Positions 33,187 to 42,351 of a DNA stretch of 44,649 nucleotides are shown in pieces. The notes under the pieces were generated by a model, which did no database searches, was not told the origin of the DNA, and saw only the letters and a program-made list of their open reading frames with translations. Source of the DNA: Planctomycetaceae bacterium (GTDB lineage Bacteria > Planctomycetota > Planctomycetia > Planctomycetales > Planctomycetaceae); contig JABURQ010000029.1 in the NCBI GenBank assembly GCA_014762625.1, positions 1-44,649 of the forward strand. The letters run 5' to 3'. Made by a program: the position numbers and the translations under genes. Every line of letters begins with the position of its first letter. The stretch's first letter is position 1.

Positions 33187-34134
33187 TTAGAACATGTCGC
33201 CGATCAACTCGCCGTCGGCGCGATGTCCGAGGAACTGATAAGTCTTCGGCTCGATATTTTCGCTGATAAACCGCACGCTTCCGTCACCGAGAAGGAATTG
33301 GGCTCCGCCGGTATGCTGAGAGCTGAAACCACCGACCTGCGGTGCTTCCTGCTCGGCTTCCGGATTGTCCATCTGCCCAAATCTCTGCCTGTTAAAATCA
33401 TCAATTCCCACATTGATCATCGTCCCCATATTTCGCAAGGAAGACGCGGTACCCGACATCCATCCGAAGGGATTGATCGCCTCTCCATAACCCTCTTCTT
33501 CGACCAATTGACCTTGAGTTGGCGTGAAAGGGATATCAGCTTCCCCGACGAAGATCGTATAACTGCGACCATCCTGGATGTCGTCGAATGCAACGCTGCT
33601 GTTCAGGAACATCACGCCCGTATTATTCACATCGATGGGGGCCTCTTCGTGATGGTGGACGCCGTAGTAACTGGATATCGCGGCATTCCCGTCGGAATTG
33701 AAGACATTGGGACTGGAAGGACAGTGCTGGAGACCGAACGAATAATTCCGCACGGTTTCGTTGTTATCGTGATAAGCGCCGACATTGAAATCGATTTTAT
33801 TGAACGCATTTTGTTCGCCCACGTAAGGCAAAAGCTGCACCCACCAGCTCATCTGATACTCGTCCGTCGAAGGAACGATCGGCCTCGCCGTGTTCACCGA
33901 ACCGGGAGGCAGGACCTCAAACGACATCTCGTAACTATGCAACGCGATGCCGATCTGCATCAGGTTATTCTTGCAGGATGAACGGCGCGCCGCTTCGCGT
34001 GCCTGCTGCACCGCCGGCAGCAACAATGCGACCAGAACGGCGATGATAGCGATCACCACCAGCAGTTCGATCAGCGTAAAGCCTCGCCGCAGGTTGGCTT
34101 TCCGGGAGTGTAAGTTTTGTGTTGGAGTGTCCAT
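33187..34134 (-). CDS. DUF1559 prepilin-like protein
   Basis: A 315-residue protein with the planctomycete signature: a prepilin leader [20 protein letters not shown] (cleavage after Gly, Glu at +5) then [20 protein letters not shown]. The C-terminal end has [15 protein letters not shown], the H-x9-DG-type domain. GAGGAA precedes the ATG at 34134. It is exported and processed by a prepilin peptidase into a pseudopilus. It is the last pseudopilin of the set that starts with the ATPase at 40536. Many copies are usual per planctomycete genome. Confidence 0.92.
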   Translation of the reverse strand: MDTPTQNLHSRKANLRRGFTLIELLVVIAIIAVLVALLLPAVQQAREAARRSSCKNNLMQIGIALHSYEMSFEVLPPGSVNTARPIVPSTDEYQMSWWVQLLPYVGEQNAFNKIDFNVGAYHDNNETVRNYSFGLQHCPSSPNVFNSDGNAAISSYYGVHHHEEAPIDVNNTGVMFLNSSVAFDDIQDGRSYTIFVGEADIPFTPTQGQLVEEEGYGEAINPFGWMSGTASSLRNMGTMINVGIDDFNRQRFGQMDNPEAEQEAPQVGGFSSQHTGGAQFLLGDGSVRFISENIEPKTYQFLGHRADGELIGDMF

Positions 34135-34153
34135 AATCTGTTCCTCGATTGAG

Positions 34154-34588
34154 TCAGTTGTTGGATGGTTGAGAGACATCGACGAGAATCTCGCGCGACG
34201 TCCGGATGTGTTGGTGCGGATCGGTCGGATAATCGGCAACGACGGTCACAAGCCGTCGATCGCTATTTTCTTCGGGAGTGACTTTAATCGTGACGACTCC
34301 GTCATCGGATCCTCCCAGTTCCTGTTGATTCAGAGTCCAGGTTTCTCCCTCATAATCGGGGTTGGACTTTAACTGCATGGCGGCTCGTTCGATGCCCGAT
34401 TCCGCCAGCCAGGTCGATTGCTGACGCTGCTCGAATTGCAGCGTTCGTTCGCGTTCCCGCAAAGTGGTCTCCAACATCGTGAGCCCGATGGAAAATACAA
34501 TCAACATCGCCAGCAGGACAACGATCGTCACGGCACCGCAACGGGTAGGCTCACAGAGTCGGCTCGCTTTGTGTGAGATACGGTTCAT
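34154..34588 (-). CDS. Minor pseudopilin, PilX/GspK-like
   Basis: A 144-residue protein with one N-terminal hydrophobic segment ([19 protein letters not shown]) followed by [11 protein letters not shown], a form seen in PilX-like minor pilins (A-E-S-G-x-x-x-A). The leader lacks the common G-F-T-L, having G-A-V-T. It overlaps the previous pseudopilin gene by four bases (ATGA) and precedes the DUF1559 gene by 19. It probably primes or caps the pseudopilus. Family-level call only. Confidence 0.72.
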   Translation of the reverse strand: MNRISHKASRLCEPTRCGAVTIVVLLAMLIVFSIGLTMLETTLRERERTLQFEQRQQSTWLAESGIERAAMQLKSNPDYEGETWTLNQQELGGSDDGVVTIKVTPEENSDRRLVTVVADYPTDPHQHIRTSREILVDVSQPSNN

Positions 34589-35103
34589 GGCGTTCCTCCC
34601 TCAAAACGGAGATCTTTCCCAATCGCCGCCAAAACTCGATACGTCCGCTGAGGAGTCTCTTCTTGCGATTTGCGATAAGGCTTGGAATAGATCAAAACGA
34701 CCTGTGGGATCTCGCTGGCGAATGTCTCGAAGCTCGCCGACTCGAAATTGACGGCATACGATTCGCGACCGACGATGCTACCGTCCGCTTCGATGGTTCT
34801 GAGGAAGGAGCCATCTTCAATTCGGTAATGGATGGTCTCACCTGACGGTTGTTTCAAATCGACGCCCGTCACCCGATCGTCCTCTTTGACAAGATTCGCC
34901 GACGACGCGGCGTGGGCATCGTGGCGGAATCGGACGGATAAATCGCTATGCGCCGTCGTGGCGACCAAGGTGTCGCGGCTGTGCCCTTCCGCCTTCATCA
35001 CCGAATTCATCACGGTGGCACTGATTGTTGTCACCATGCCCATAACGGTCACGATGAGAACCATTTCGATCAGAGTTTTTCCGGAACGGGATGCTGACTT
35101 CAT
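34585..35103 (-). CDS. Minor pseudopilin, GspJ/GspH-like
   Basis: A 172-residue protein with a prepilin-like N-terminus: short basic leader SRSGKTLIEMVLIVTVMGMV, with Glu at +5. The rest is a soluble pseudopilin domain. It overlaps the neighbours on both sides by four bases (ATGA), which shows translational coupling. Assignment to J rather than H or another minor class is based only on length and position. Confidence 0.75.
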   Translation of the reverse strand: MKSASRSGKTLIEMVLIVTVMGMVTTISATVMNSVMKAEGHSRDTLVATTAHSDLSVRFRHDAHAASSANLVKEDDRVTGVDLKQPSGETIHYRIEDGSFLRTIEADGSIVGRESYAVNFESASFETFASEIPQVVLIYSKPYRKSQEETPQRTYRVLAAIGKDLRFEGGTP

Positions 35104-35546
35104 AAGGATCCTCCCGTTTGTGGGTAAATGAACGTGGTCAGTCGAACGGGCCGGGCCGTTTGACCGGTTCGATCTCTCCAGCGGAGCGTAACTGTAATTT
35201 TTTGCCCCGCGAGCGGTGCCTCCGGAGGGGCAAGATCCACATCCAGTTGGGCGTCCGGCAGCACCTTCTGATACTCCGCCGGCACTTCCGACTGTTCGGC
35301 AATCGCTGTGGTCAACCCCGCGTATTTTTGCGACGTTAACTCTTCGAGCAGATTGGACGCGACCTGCGTGGCGATAGTACGACGCTGCGACACTTTTTTC
35401 TGGTAGTCGGCCCAGCGCAACATGGGCACAATCGTGCTGAACAGTAACGCCAGCAGCGTCATGCTCACGATCAATTCGACCGTTGTGAAAGCACGGCGAG
35501 TTGTAGTCGCCGGCTCTGCTCGGGTTTTTGAAAGGCGTTGATGCAT
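35100..35546 (-). CDS. Minor pseudopilin, GspI/PilV-like
   Basis: A 148-residue protein with leader RRAFTTVELIVSMTLLALLF, a prepilin peptidase site with A-F-T-T-V-E in place of G-F-T-L-I-E and a hydrophobic helix. A helix with repeated Arg/Gln follows, then a beta-rich C-terminus. Size and position fit GspI-like minor pseudopilins. It overlaps the next gene by four bases and starts 39 bases after the third GspF-like gene. Confidence 0.75.
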   Translation of the reverse strand: MHQRLSKTRAEPATTTRRAFTTVELIVSMTLLALLFSTIVPMLRWADYQKKVSQRRTIATQVASNLLEELTSQKYAGLTTAIAEQSEVPAEYQKVLPDAQLDVDLAPPEAPLAGQKITVTLRWRDRTGQTARPVRLTTFIYPQTGGSL

Positions 35547-35585
35547 GAGGATTTACTTCACAAACGAGTGATTATCTTCTAACGG

Positions 35586-36686
35586 TTAACTGAGATCATT
35601 GACGAGTTTGACCAGAGGGAGAAAAAATCCGACGCAGACAAAAAACGTCAGAAGGCCCATCACGAGGACGACTGCCGGCTGCGCGAACTCCAGCGCAGCA
35701 ATCGCTCGGAACCTGGTTCTTCGCTCCAGAGAATCAGCCAATTGACGCAAGACCCAGGGTAAGTTGCCCGCTTCCTTGGCCGTGTTTAGAAGTGCTGATT
35801 CGTCGCGGGTAATCAATTGCGATTGACGCATCGCTCCCCAGAAATTTCGTCCCTCCCGAGACAGCTGATCGACCTGCTTCAGACACTCCCTCACCGCGAA
35901 ATGAGGATGTTCGATGGAGATCATGGTGGCTGTCTGCTCCAGAGATTTGTCGGCCTCGGTCGTCGAAGCGAAGATCCTGAGCAACCCGGGAACATCCAGA
36001 CGCTTTAGGAGTCGTCCGGCAAAAGGTGTGGCCAATTCTCGAAAACCAATGAATGAGGCGATCGCTGCAAAGACACCCCCAACGAACAGTAACAGAAAGA
36101 TCAGCATCCCCCAGGGAGTGGAGGTCAAAAAATCGGCGAAATCGATCACGGCAACCGTCTGCCCCGGTAGTTCGGTATCGAAACCTTCGAAGATCTCTTT
36201 GAACTTCGGCACAATCCAGGTACACAAGCCGAACACGATGAAGAGGCCGATCAGCGGAATGAACGTCAGATAAATCGTGGCCATCGTGGGAGAAAAACCG
36301 GGATTGCTGCGACCGGTTCTTTTTTGGCTGTGCTCGACGGCGGCGTCAGTCGCCGCTTTCTCCAGATAACCATTCTCCTCACCGGCTCGCAGCATCAATA
36401 GTGCCTCCGCCGGGATGATGCGCGGTGAGACCTTACCGAGAGCCTTGGCAAGAGGTGTTCCGCTGGAGAGTAACGGGATTAACTGATTCACCCGACGTCG
36501 ATAGCGGCTCGAAAGAGATTCCCGGAGTATCTCCAGTTCCGCGATCAGATCGCGACCGGTTCTCAACGACGAAGCGATCGTCCAGAGAATGGCTCCCTGA
36601 TCCAACTGCGAACGTGCCCCCCGCGCATACATCACCCCGATTGTGAGCGGTACAAACAGGATGAAGGGAAGAGGAATCAAACCCAT
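35586..36686 (-). CDS. GspF-like inner-membrane platform protein (third of three)
   Basis: A 366-residue T2SSF-domain protein. A domain with repeated SLRTGRDLIAELEILRE and LLSSGTPLAKALGK is followed by a membrane segment, VPKFKEIFEGFDTELPGQTV (the conserved GspF block between halves), a second domain with TKEAGNLPWVLRQLADSLE, and a final membrane segment VLVMGLLTFFVCVGFFLPLV. GspF binds the ATPase and lies at the base of the pseudopilus. The start may be ATG 36686 or GTG 36698. It is third of three paralogous GspF-like genes in tandem. Confidence 0.82.
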   Translation of the reverse strand: MGLIPLPFILFVPLTIGVMYARGARSQLDQGAILWTIASSLRTGRDLIAELEILRESLSSRYRRRVNQLIPLLSSGTPLAKALGKVSPRIIPAEALLMLRAGEENGYLEKAATDAAVEHSQKRTGRSNPGFSPTMATIYLTFIPLIGLFIVFGLCTWIVPKFKEIFEGFDTELPGQTVAVIDFADFLTSTPWGMLIFLLLFVGGVFAAIASFIGFRELATPFAGRLLKRLDVPGLLRIFASTTEADKSLEQTATMISIEHPHFAVRECLKQVDQLSREGRNFWGAMRQSQLITRDESALLNTAKEAGNLPWVLRQLADSLERRTRFRAIAALEFAQPAVVLVMGLLTFFVCVGFFLPLVKLVNDLS

Positions 36687-36704
36687 GACAGGAGTCACTC
36701 CAGG

Positions 36705-37928
36705 TCAAATTAAAGACAAATCGTTTAATAACTTAATCAACGGCAGGAACAACGCCGTCACAAAAAAGCCCACCAGAAACAAAGTCGAAAACAGCAAAAA
36801 AGGTTCGAGAACCACCGGCAATAAACCGGCTCCATTATTGGCTTGCGCCGAATAGGCACTTCCCGTCACGCGTAGACTGTTACTGAATTCTTCCGGGCGG
36901 GACGACCAGCGAAACGACATCAGCAATGACTTCGGGATCGACAGGCAGGGAACGGCGGCGGATGACAACGATTCCCCTTGTTCCAACTTCTTCGCAATCA
37001 ACTCGCTCTCATCTTCAAGACTCAAATTCCCGCATCCAGACGCCGCCAGTTTGACGGCGGTCGCCAGCGGAACCCGTCTGTCGACGAGATCGGCCAGCAG
37101 CAGGCAAAAGGTCGCAAAAGTATTTTCGCGAAACGCCTTGCCGCTGAATGGAACGTGGTACGTTAATTGTTGCGTGAATTTCCGGATCGCTCGACCTCCC
37201 ACAATCCGCCAGATCACAAATAGGACGAAGGGGAGCAGGAGAAAGAGTCCGTATTTCACCGCAAAATCAGACATGCCCATCACCATCACCGTCATCCCCG
37301 GCAATTCCGTATCGAACCCCTCGAAGATCGCCTTGAATTTCGGAACCAAGTCCATGAGTAAAAATCCGCAAGCAAAAATTAGCGCCAGCAGAACAATCTG
37401 CGAATACAACAATCCGCCCCAGATTTTGCCTGCCGTCTGCCTGGCAGACTGGGTGATGGAGAGATAACGACTCAACAATCCGGAGAACTGATCGGGGGGT
37501 AGCTTGAGTTGAAACAGTCGAGCAAAAGTCGGTGGCATCTCTTGACCGGCGGATTCGGACAGTTCGTCCCAGGTCTTGCCCGCTTCGAGTTGTTCGCTGA
37601 GTGACCGCAGGGATTGGGCAATCCGCGGCGATGGATGCTCTTCCGCCATCAGACGTAAACCGGCCTCTAAAGGAAGTCCCGCTCCCGTAATCGAGGCAAA
37701 CGCTTCCCCCAGTTCATCGAGGTGATCGTCATTGAAGATGACGGACATCGCCGGTGAGTCTGTTGTCACCTTCTCTTCCGGGTCCGAATTTTCCAAGGTT
37801 TGCAACCGAATCTCGGTGAATCCCTGCTGCATCAATTGCTCGCGGGCGGATTCCAAAGAATCTGCCGTCAACTCCGCCAATATGGGCTGCCCGTTGGGGT
37901 CGATCGCGTTGTATTGAAACCGAGTCAT
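36705..37928 (-). CDS. GspF-like inner-membrane platform protein (second of three)
   Basis: A 407-residue protein. It carries the N-terminal extension FQYNAIDPNGQPILAELTAD, as in full-length GspF/PilC, then a first T2SSF domain (LGEAFASITGAGLPLEAGLRL). VPKFKAIFEGFDTELPGMTV is nearly the same block as in the 35586 gene, so the two are close paralogues. The second domain and a last membrane segment (LFLVGFFVTALFLPLI) follow. It begins 20 bases after the first GspF-like gene and lies 18 bases before the third. Confidence 0.83.
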   Translation of the reverse strand: MTRFQYNAIDPNGQPILAELTADSLESAREQLMQQGFTEIRLQTLENSDPEEKVTTDSPAMSVIFNDDHLDELGEAFASITGAGLPLEAGLRLMAEEHPSPRIAQSLRSLSEQLEAGKTWDELSESAGQEMPPTFARLFQLKLPPDQFSGLLSRYLSITQSARQTAGKIWGGLLYSQIVLLALIFACGFLLMDLVPKFKAIFEGFDTELPGMTVMVMGMSDFAVKYGLFLLLPFVLFVIWRIVGGRAIRKFTQQLTYHVPFSGKAFRENTFATFCLLLADLVDRRVPLATAVKLAASGCGNLSLEDESELIAKKLEQGESLSSAAVPCLSIPKSLLMSFRWSSRPEEFSNSLRVTGSAYSAQANNGAGLLPVVLEPFLLFSTLFLVGFFVTALFLPLIKLLNDLSLI

Positions 37929-37948
37929 AATTAAGTCCAGGAATACTC

Positions 37949-39022
37949 TTATTCGGATCCCAGTTGGGTCAGTAATTCAATTAAAGGGAGAAACAGAGCC
38001 AACGAATAAAGCAGGACCGCGGTCCCCGCGATCAACACCACAATCGCAATCGGAAAGACGGTCTGAAACCGCTGGCTGCTGGAGGTTGTGCGGCGATGGT
38101 AAATCTCGGAGAGGTGAGCCATGGTGGTGGGAAGCACATGCTGTCGCGCTCCGATTTTCATCACTCCGACCATGAAAGATGAAAACGCAGGGCCGGCTTG
38201 CATCGTGTTTGCCAGAGACTCGCCCGTTTCCGTACCTCGCGTCCAGCCTCGCACATCGGCGATCATTCGCTCCTGCCCCGTCGATTCGGCGGCCAGAGTC
38301 AAGGCACGCGTTTCTGGAACGCCGTACCGCATTAACTCAGAGGCGAAATGTGAAAAGGTGGACCATTGCGAATATCGGACAATGCGTCTCACACCCGGCA
38401 GCCATCGCGTCCAACCGTAATCCAAGGCTCCCCGATGACGTCGGGAACCGGCCGACCACAAACCCCAGATCAACCCCACACCCAGAAGTACAAAGGGAAC
38501 CCATCCAAGGAACCGGACTTCGCGAGGGAGAGTTTGCAAGGCCTGAATCCAAGCAGTTCCCCCGGTATCGAAGGCCTCCAGAGTCTGCACCATCCGCGGG
38601 ATGAAAAAGACCAGTGAGAGGTAGAATAGAAACCACGTCATCATCAGAACCAGCGTGGGATAGATCATCGCCAGCGTCATTTGATTGCGCGTCTCCTCCG
38701 CCTGCCGCGCGTAATTCGCCAGCGACTCCACCGCATCAGCGAGCCGTCCTGACTCCGCTCCCGCTTCCAAAATGGCGCTGTACGTCGGGGGAATATCCTG
38801 ATCGATTGATTTCAACGCTTCCGGCAGAGATTGTCCCATATCCAGTCGTTCGGCCAGCGCGCGGGTATAACGTTCCAAACGACCGGAAACAGACGAGGCA
38901 AAACCTCGAAGACCTACCGAGAGCGGAATTCCAGCCCGCAACAACGAGGCGATCTCATCGTTCAACGCGATGAATTCGCGCGCTTTCAGCGGATACTGTT
39001 GAGAGGACGATGAATCTGACAA
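37949..39022 (-). CDS. GspF-like inner-membrane platform protein (first of three)
   Basis: A 357-residue protein with two T2SSF domains: FIALNDEIASLLRAGIPLSVGL, GAESGRLADAVESLANYA and membrane segment MIYPTLVLMMTWFLFYLSLV, then FASELMRYGVPETRALTLAA and final segment VFPIAIVVLIAGTAVLLYSL. It is more divergent from the other two than they are from each other. A 278-base gap separates it from the ATPase gene. The stretch upstream contains a TTGACA (39251-39256) on the minus strand that could be a -35, but no good -10 at 17. Confidence 0.82.
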   Translation of the reverse strand: MSDSSSSQQYPLKAREFIALNDEIASLLRAGIPLSVGLRGFASSVSGRLERYTRALAERLDMGQSLPEALKSIDQDIPPTYSAILEAGAESGRLADAVESLANYARQAEETRNQMTLAMIYPTLVLMMTWFLFYLSLVFFIPRMVQTLEAFDTGGTAWIQALQTLPREVRFLGWVPFVLLGVGLIWGLWSAGSRRHRGALDYGWTRWLPGVRRIVRYSQWSTFSHFASELMRYGVPETRALTLAAESTGQERMIADVRGWTRGTETGESLANTMQAGPAFSSFMVGVMKIGARQHVLPTTMAHLSEIYHRRTTSSSQRFQTVFPIAIVVLIAGTAVLLYSLALFLPLIELLTQLGSE

Positions 39023-39300
39023 AGCAGGAAATCCCTTACATCAGACAGAAATCATGTTCGATAGAATTGCCAAACGACATCCGGTCGTTGATCAGCTTGA
39101 GACAGGAACTAAAGATCGCTACACACAAACAGAATGAATTTTTCCCGGCAGCAATCAGACAGAAGGAGAGAAAATCGCCAGACGAACGTCTCAGAAGAAA
39201 TCAACGAATTCCCCGACCTCTGACTTTATGGTCACTGGAGCGGGACCGTTTGTCAACAAAATTTTCCTGACGCGTTGTTAAGCGAGAGCCAAAACATCGC

Positions 39301-40536
39301 TTAAGAGCCTGCTTTCGGTTGACGAAATCCGAGAATGCGACGGATTTCCGCGGGAGAGGTCTGGCCTGACTCCACACACGTCCGAGCCATTTCCCAGCGG
39401 GAAATCATACCGCTCTGAATCGCGGCCCGATCGATCGTGCCGGAATCCATCCGATTCAGAATCGACTGGCGAATTTCCCGGGCATCGAGTGTCAGCAGTT
39501 CGATGATAGGAAATCGTCCCGCGTATCCGGTTCCATCACAGTTATCACATCCGGTGGGGATTTGGAATTTTTCGACATCCAAACCCAGCTTGTCCGTTTC
39601 ATCACTTCCGGCTTGGGCACAGGAACAAAGTTTTCGCGCCAGTTGTTGATTGAGAGCACACAGCAAGCCACTCGTTAACTGATAAGGCTCGATCCCCATA
39701 TCAAGTAATCGTGAAACTGCTTCCGATGCCGAGCCCGCGTGAAAAGTCGTAATCACCAGATGCCCCGTCAACGCCGCCTGAAAGACGAGTTGAGCCGTTT
39801 CGGTGTCTCGAATTTCTCCGACTAGAATGACTTCCGGATCCTGCCGCAACAGGGACTTGAGAGCAACTGCGTAATCGAAACCGCGCGAGGGGCGAATTTG
39901 AGACTGACTCGCTGCAGGGATGATCGACTCAATCGGATCTTCCAGCGTCGAAATAGCGCGACGGATGGGAGAGTCTTCCACAATCGCCCGCAGGCAGGCA
40001 TAAGCCGTCGTTGTCTTTCCAGAACCGGAGGGGCCCGTCAACATGATGACGCCGCTGGTCTCATACAAATTACGCTTCAGTTCTTCGAGAGTCTCATCGG
40101 GATAACCGAGAGAGGAGAGGGTGCGATAATCCCCCGATCCGATGAACAGTCGAATCACGGCTTTCTCACCGTGCACCGAGGGAAACGTGCTCACGCGCAT
40201 CTCGAATCCCTGCTCTCCTCTGGAGATTCGTCCTTCCTGAGGAACGTCGGCATGATAGGTCAGAAGTTCCGCGAGAACCTTCAACCGGGAAACAATATTA
40301 GCTTTCAGGGCATCCGGGAACTCGGCAATCAAATGCAACACACCGTTGATCCGCCAATTCATCTCCAGACTCGCAGCGCGCGGGATGAGATGGATGTCTG
40401 TGGTTCCGTGCTGACGCGCTGAGTTGAGAAACAGATCCACCAGCCGGGGAACGTTTTCGGGATTATTGAGCGCGTCGCCCGCCAACTGATTGTCGGCGAG
40501 ATCCTTAGCAAAACTGTCAGCAGGTGTGAGAGACAT
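39301..40536 (-). CDS. GspE/PilB-like secretion ATPase
   Basis: A 411-residue hexameric ATPase of the T2SE/PilB type without the long N-terminal N1 domain. It has TTDIHLIPRA (N2 region), Walker A GPSGSGKTTT, the Asp box STLEDPIE, Walker B VILVGEIRDTETA, the His box HLVITTFHAGSA and a C-terminal metal site CSCAQ...CDNCDGTGYAGR. It powers assembly of the pseudopilus through the GspF-type platform. It is the first gene of the set that runs down to 33187; no Shine-Dalgarno is seen before the ATG. Confidence 0.88.
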   Translation of the reverse strand: MSLTPADSFAKDLADNQLAGDALNNPENVPRLVDLFLNSARQHGTTDIHLIPRAASLEMNWRINGVLHLIAEFPDALKANIVSRLKVLAELLTYHADVPQEGRISRGEQGFEMRVSTFPSVHGEKAVIRLFIGSGDYRTLSSLGYPDETLEELKRNLYETSGVIMLTGPSGSGKTTTAYACLRAIVEDSPIRRAISTLEDPIESIIPAASQSQIRPSRGFDYAVALKSLLRQDPEVILVGEIRDTETAQLVFQAALTGHLVITTFHAGSASEAVSRLLDMGIEPYQLTSGLLCALNQQLARKLCSCAQAGSDETDKLGLDVEKFQIPTGCDNCDGTGYAGRFPIIELLTLDAREIRQSILNRMDSGTIDRAAIQSGMISRWEMARTCVESGQTSPAEIRRILGFRQPKAGS

Positions 40537-40675
40537 GGAATGCGATAACGTCAGACGGGAGATGTGGAACTTCGGTACGATTGTGGAAGATCGTGCCGGG
40601 AATTCCTAATATTTTCTGCCTGAGGCCCACGAACTTCTGAAAATACCGCACTTCAAACAGGTTTGACGGCTTTCT

Positions 40676-42040
40676 TCATTCGGCTCGCGCCACCAATGCC
40701 CGTTCGACTCGCCTTCCCACATATTCGACGTGCAGTCGCAAGTTGTAAAACTCCTCCATATAAGAGAGTGGCACCGAAGTGAGATCGTCCAGTTCGTCGT
40801 GCATCTCTTTGAGGGCCGCTTGATGATGGGCAAGGGATTCGGCAGTCGAACCGCTCCGCAGATCGGACTCAATTTCCCGCAACAGACGGTACCAGCGATA
40901 GATGCGGGATCGTATCCGCCAGCGATACAGAGGCGGGGCAATTTTGAAGAGTGGAAAGAGCAACGTCAAAATAGGAATCAACAGAATTTTCCCCCGGCTG
41001 ATGAAGGAGGCCACCCAGAAGGGCAAATGTTTCTGCAAGACGGGTGGTCCCGAGTCAAAGTAACTTCGAGCCAGATCATTGAGCGGAAATTCAATCAGCT
41101 TCGGCGAGGGAAACACTCCCTCGGGAACCAGTTCGTTTCCCCGTTCGTGACTTTTGGTTGCCGCCTCCATGAACAACGGAACAAACGCCTGATGCAAATT
41201 CCGGGTGGCCACCAGATTGGCGGCGGGGGCGATCAGATGAATATCCTGTCGCGGTAGATCCTGCTGCAAATCGATCACCCCACGATACAGAGTCACGTCA
41301 CTCAGATACGATAAAGACCTCGCCCAGGCACCGTGTCGTTGAAAGTTCATTAGTCGAATATTTTGCTCTTGTAAGAGACGTTGAATGGATTCGGAACGCG
41401 GCAATCCGACGAGGAACACGGCATCGATCTCTCCCGCGATCAGTTTCTCGACCGCTTCTCCGTTCCCGATCGACAACACCGTCGTTTCCTGATCGGCATT
41501 CAAGCCACTCAACGCCAGCAACCGTGTTGAGAGGGCCTGGGTTCCGCTGCCATCCTCACCGATGGCAATCGACTTTCCCTGCAACTTACGAAGATCGCTG
41601 ATCTCCTGATCGCTGCGATAGAAAACCCACACCGGTTCGAGATAAAGACTCGCAAGAGATTCCAGACCCGTTTGATGTTCGATTCCTTCGGGAGCCGTTC
41701 CTCCCTGAACGATGGCAATATCGACTTCGGGATCTGATTTCAACAGCTCATAATTTTCGACCGAGCCTGCCGTCTCGCGAACGACCAGTTCGATGCCGTA
41801 ATCGGCAAAAAATTTCGCATACTCCTCGGCAACTTGATGATAGCCGCCACCTTTCACTCCGGACGCGATCACGATCCGCCTCGGCGGTGCCGGCTCGACA
41901 AAAAACCAGGCCACGCCAAACGCCAGAAGAAAGAACAAAAGCCCCCCGCCCCATAACTTCAACCATAAACTGCGCAATCGCCTGCGGGTTTTGGTCAGTT
42001 TTGCGGTCAGAATACTCTGTGGATTCGCGTCGGCTGGCAT
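40676..42040 (-). CDS. Membrane-anchored TAXI-family TRAP transporter substrate-binding protein
   Basis: A 454-residue protein. An N-terminal membrane anchor (GGGLLFFLLAFGVAWFFV) is followed by a TAXI domain: IVIASGVKGGGYHQVAEEYA, IAIVQGGTAPEG, KSIAIGEDGSGTQALSTRL and DAVFLVGLPRSES. After residue 340 there is a second membrane segment (ILLIPILTLLFPLF) and a C-terminal charged helix likely to form a coiled coil. TAXI proteins usually have about 320 residues and sit by a TRAP permease; none is present here. The extra C-terminal part suggests a membrane-fixed receptor rather than a free periplasmic binder. Confidence 0.8.
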   Translation of the reverse strand: MPADANPQSILTAKLTKTRRRLRSLWLKLWGGGLLFFLLAFGVAWFFVEPAPPRRIVIASGVKGGGYHQVAEEYAKFFADYGIELVVRETAGSVENYELLKSDPEVDIAIVQGGTAPEGIEHQTGLESLASLYLEPVWVFYRSDQEISDLRKLQGKSIAIGEDGSGTQALSTRLLALSGLNADQETTVLSIGNGEAVEKLIAGEIDAVFLVGLPRSESIQRLLQEQNIRLMNFQRHGAWARSLSYLSDVTLYRGVIDLQQDLPRQDIHLIAPAANLVATRNLHQAFVPLFMEAATKSHERGNELVPEGVFPSPKLIEFPLNDLARSYFDSGPPVLQKHLPFWVASFISRGKILLIPILTLLFPLFKIAPPLYRWRIRSRIYRWYRLLREIESDLRSGSTAESLAHHQAALKEMHDELDDLTSVPLSYMEEFYNLRLHVEYVGRRVERALVARAE

Positions 42041-42351
42041 TGAGCTTCATTCCCTGAAACAAAAACATATCCATTTGTGGATTGTAGGCGAGTTTGGCAA
42101 ATCTCGCAGTAGCAGTCTGGCTCGGGGGTCGTCAAGGGTAATCAACTGCAACTGCCAGACGGTCAAATTGTTCAGGACGCCTCATAACTTACCTATTTTC
42201 ACAGACCGGTTCGAGACAAAGAATTTTCACTTCCGACAGAACCCTTTTAATGAATCCCATCTGGCTCACGCTTGCGATCAACCGATCTATCATAACTAGA
42301 TGATATTGCCCAAAGAATTGACCACAGATCCTGTGTTGGAGACATTCGATC
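42041..42351. other. Divergent intergenic region between TAXI and DUF1207 genes
   Basis: About 310 bases, with no credible gene. Promoters for both divergent genes should lie here; I see no clear box pair. A 102-codon plus-strand ORF (41991-42299) has no domain and overlaps the TAXI start. Confidence 0.35.

Noticed and set aside
39278-39304. Perfect 8-bp inverted repeat around the stop of the ATPase gene
   Set aside because: No T-run follows, so it is not an intrinsic terminator; it may matter for the 278-base gap but I cannot support a role.
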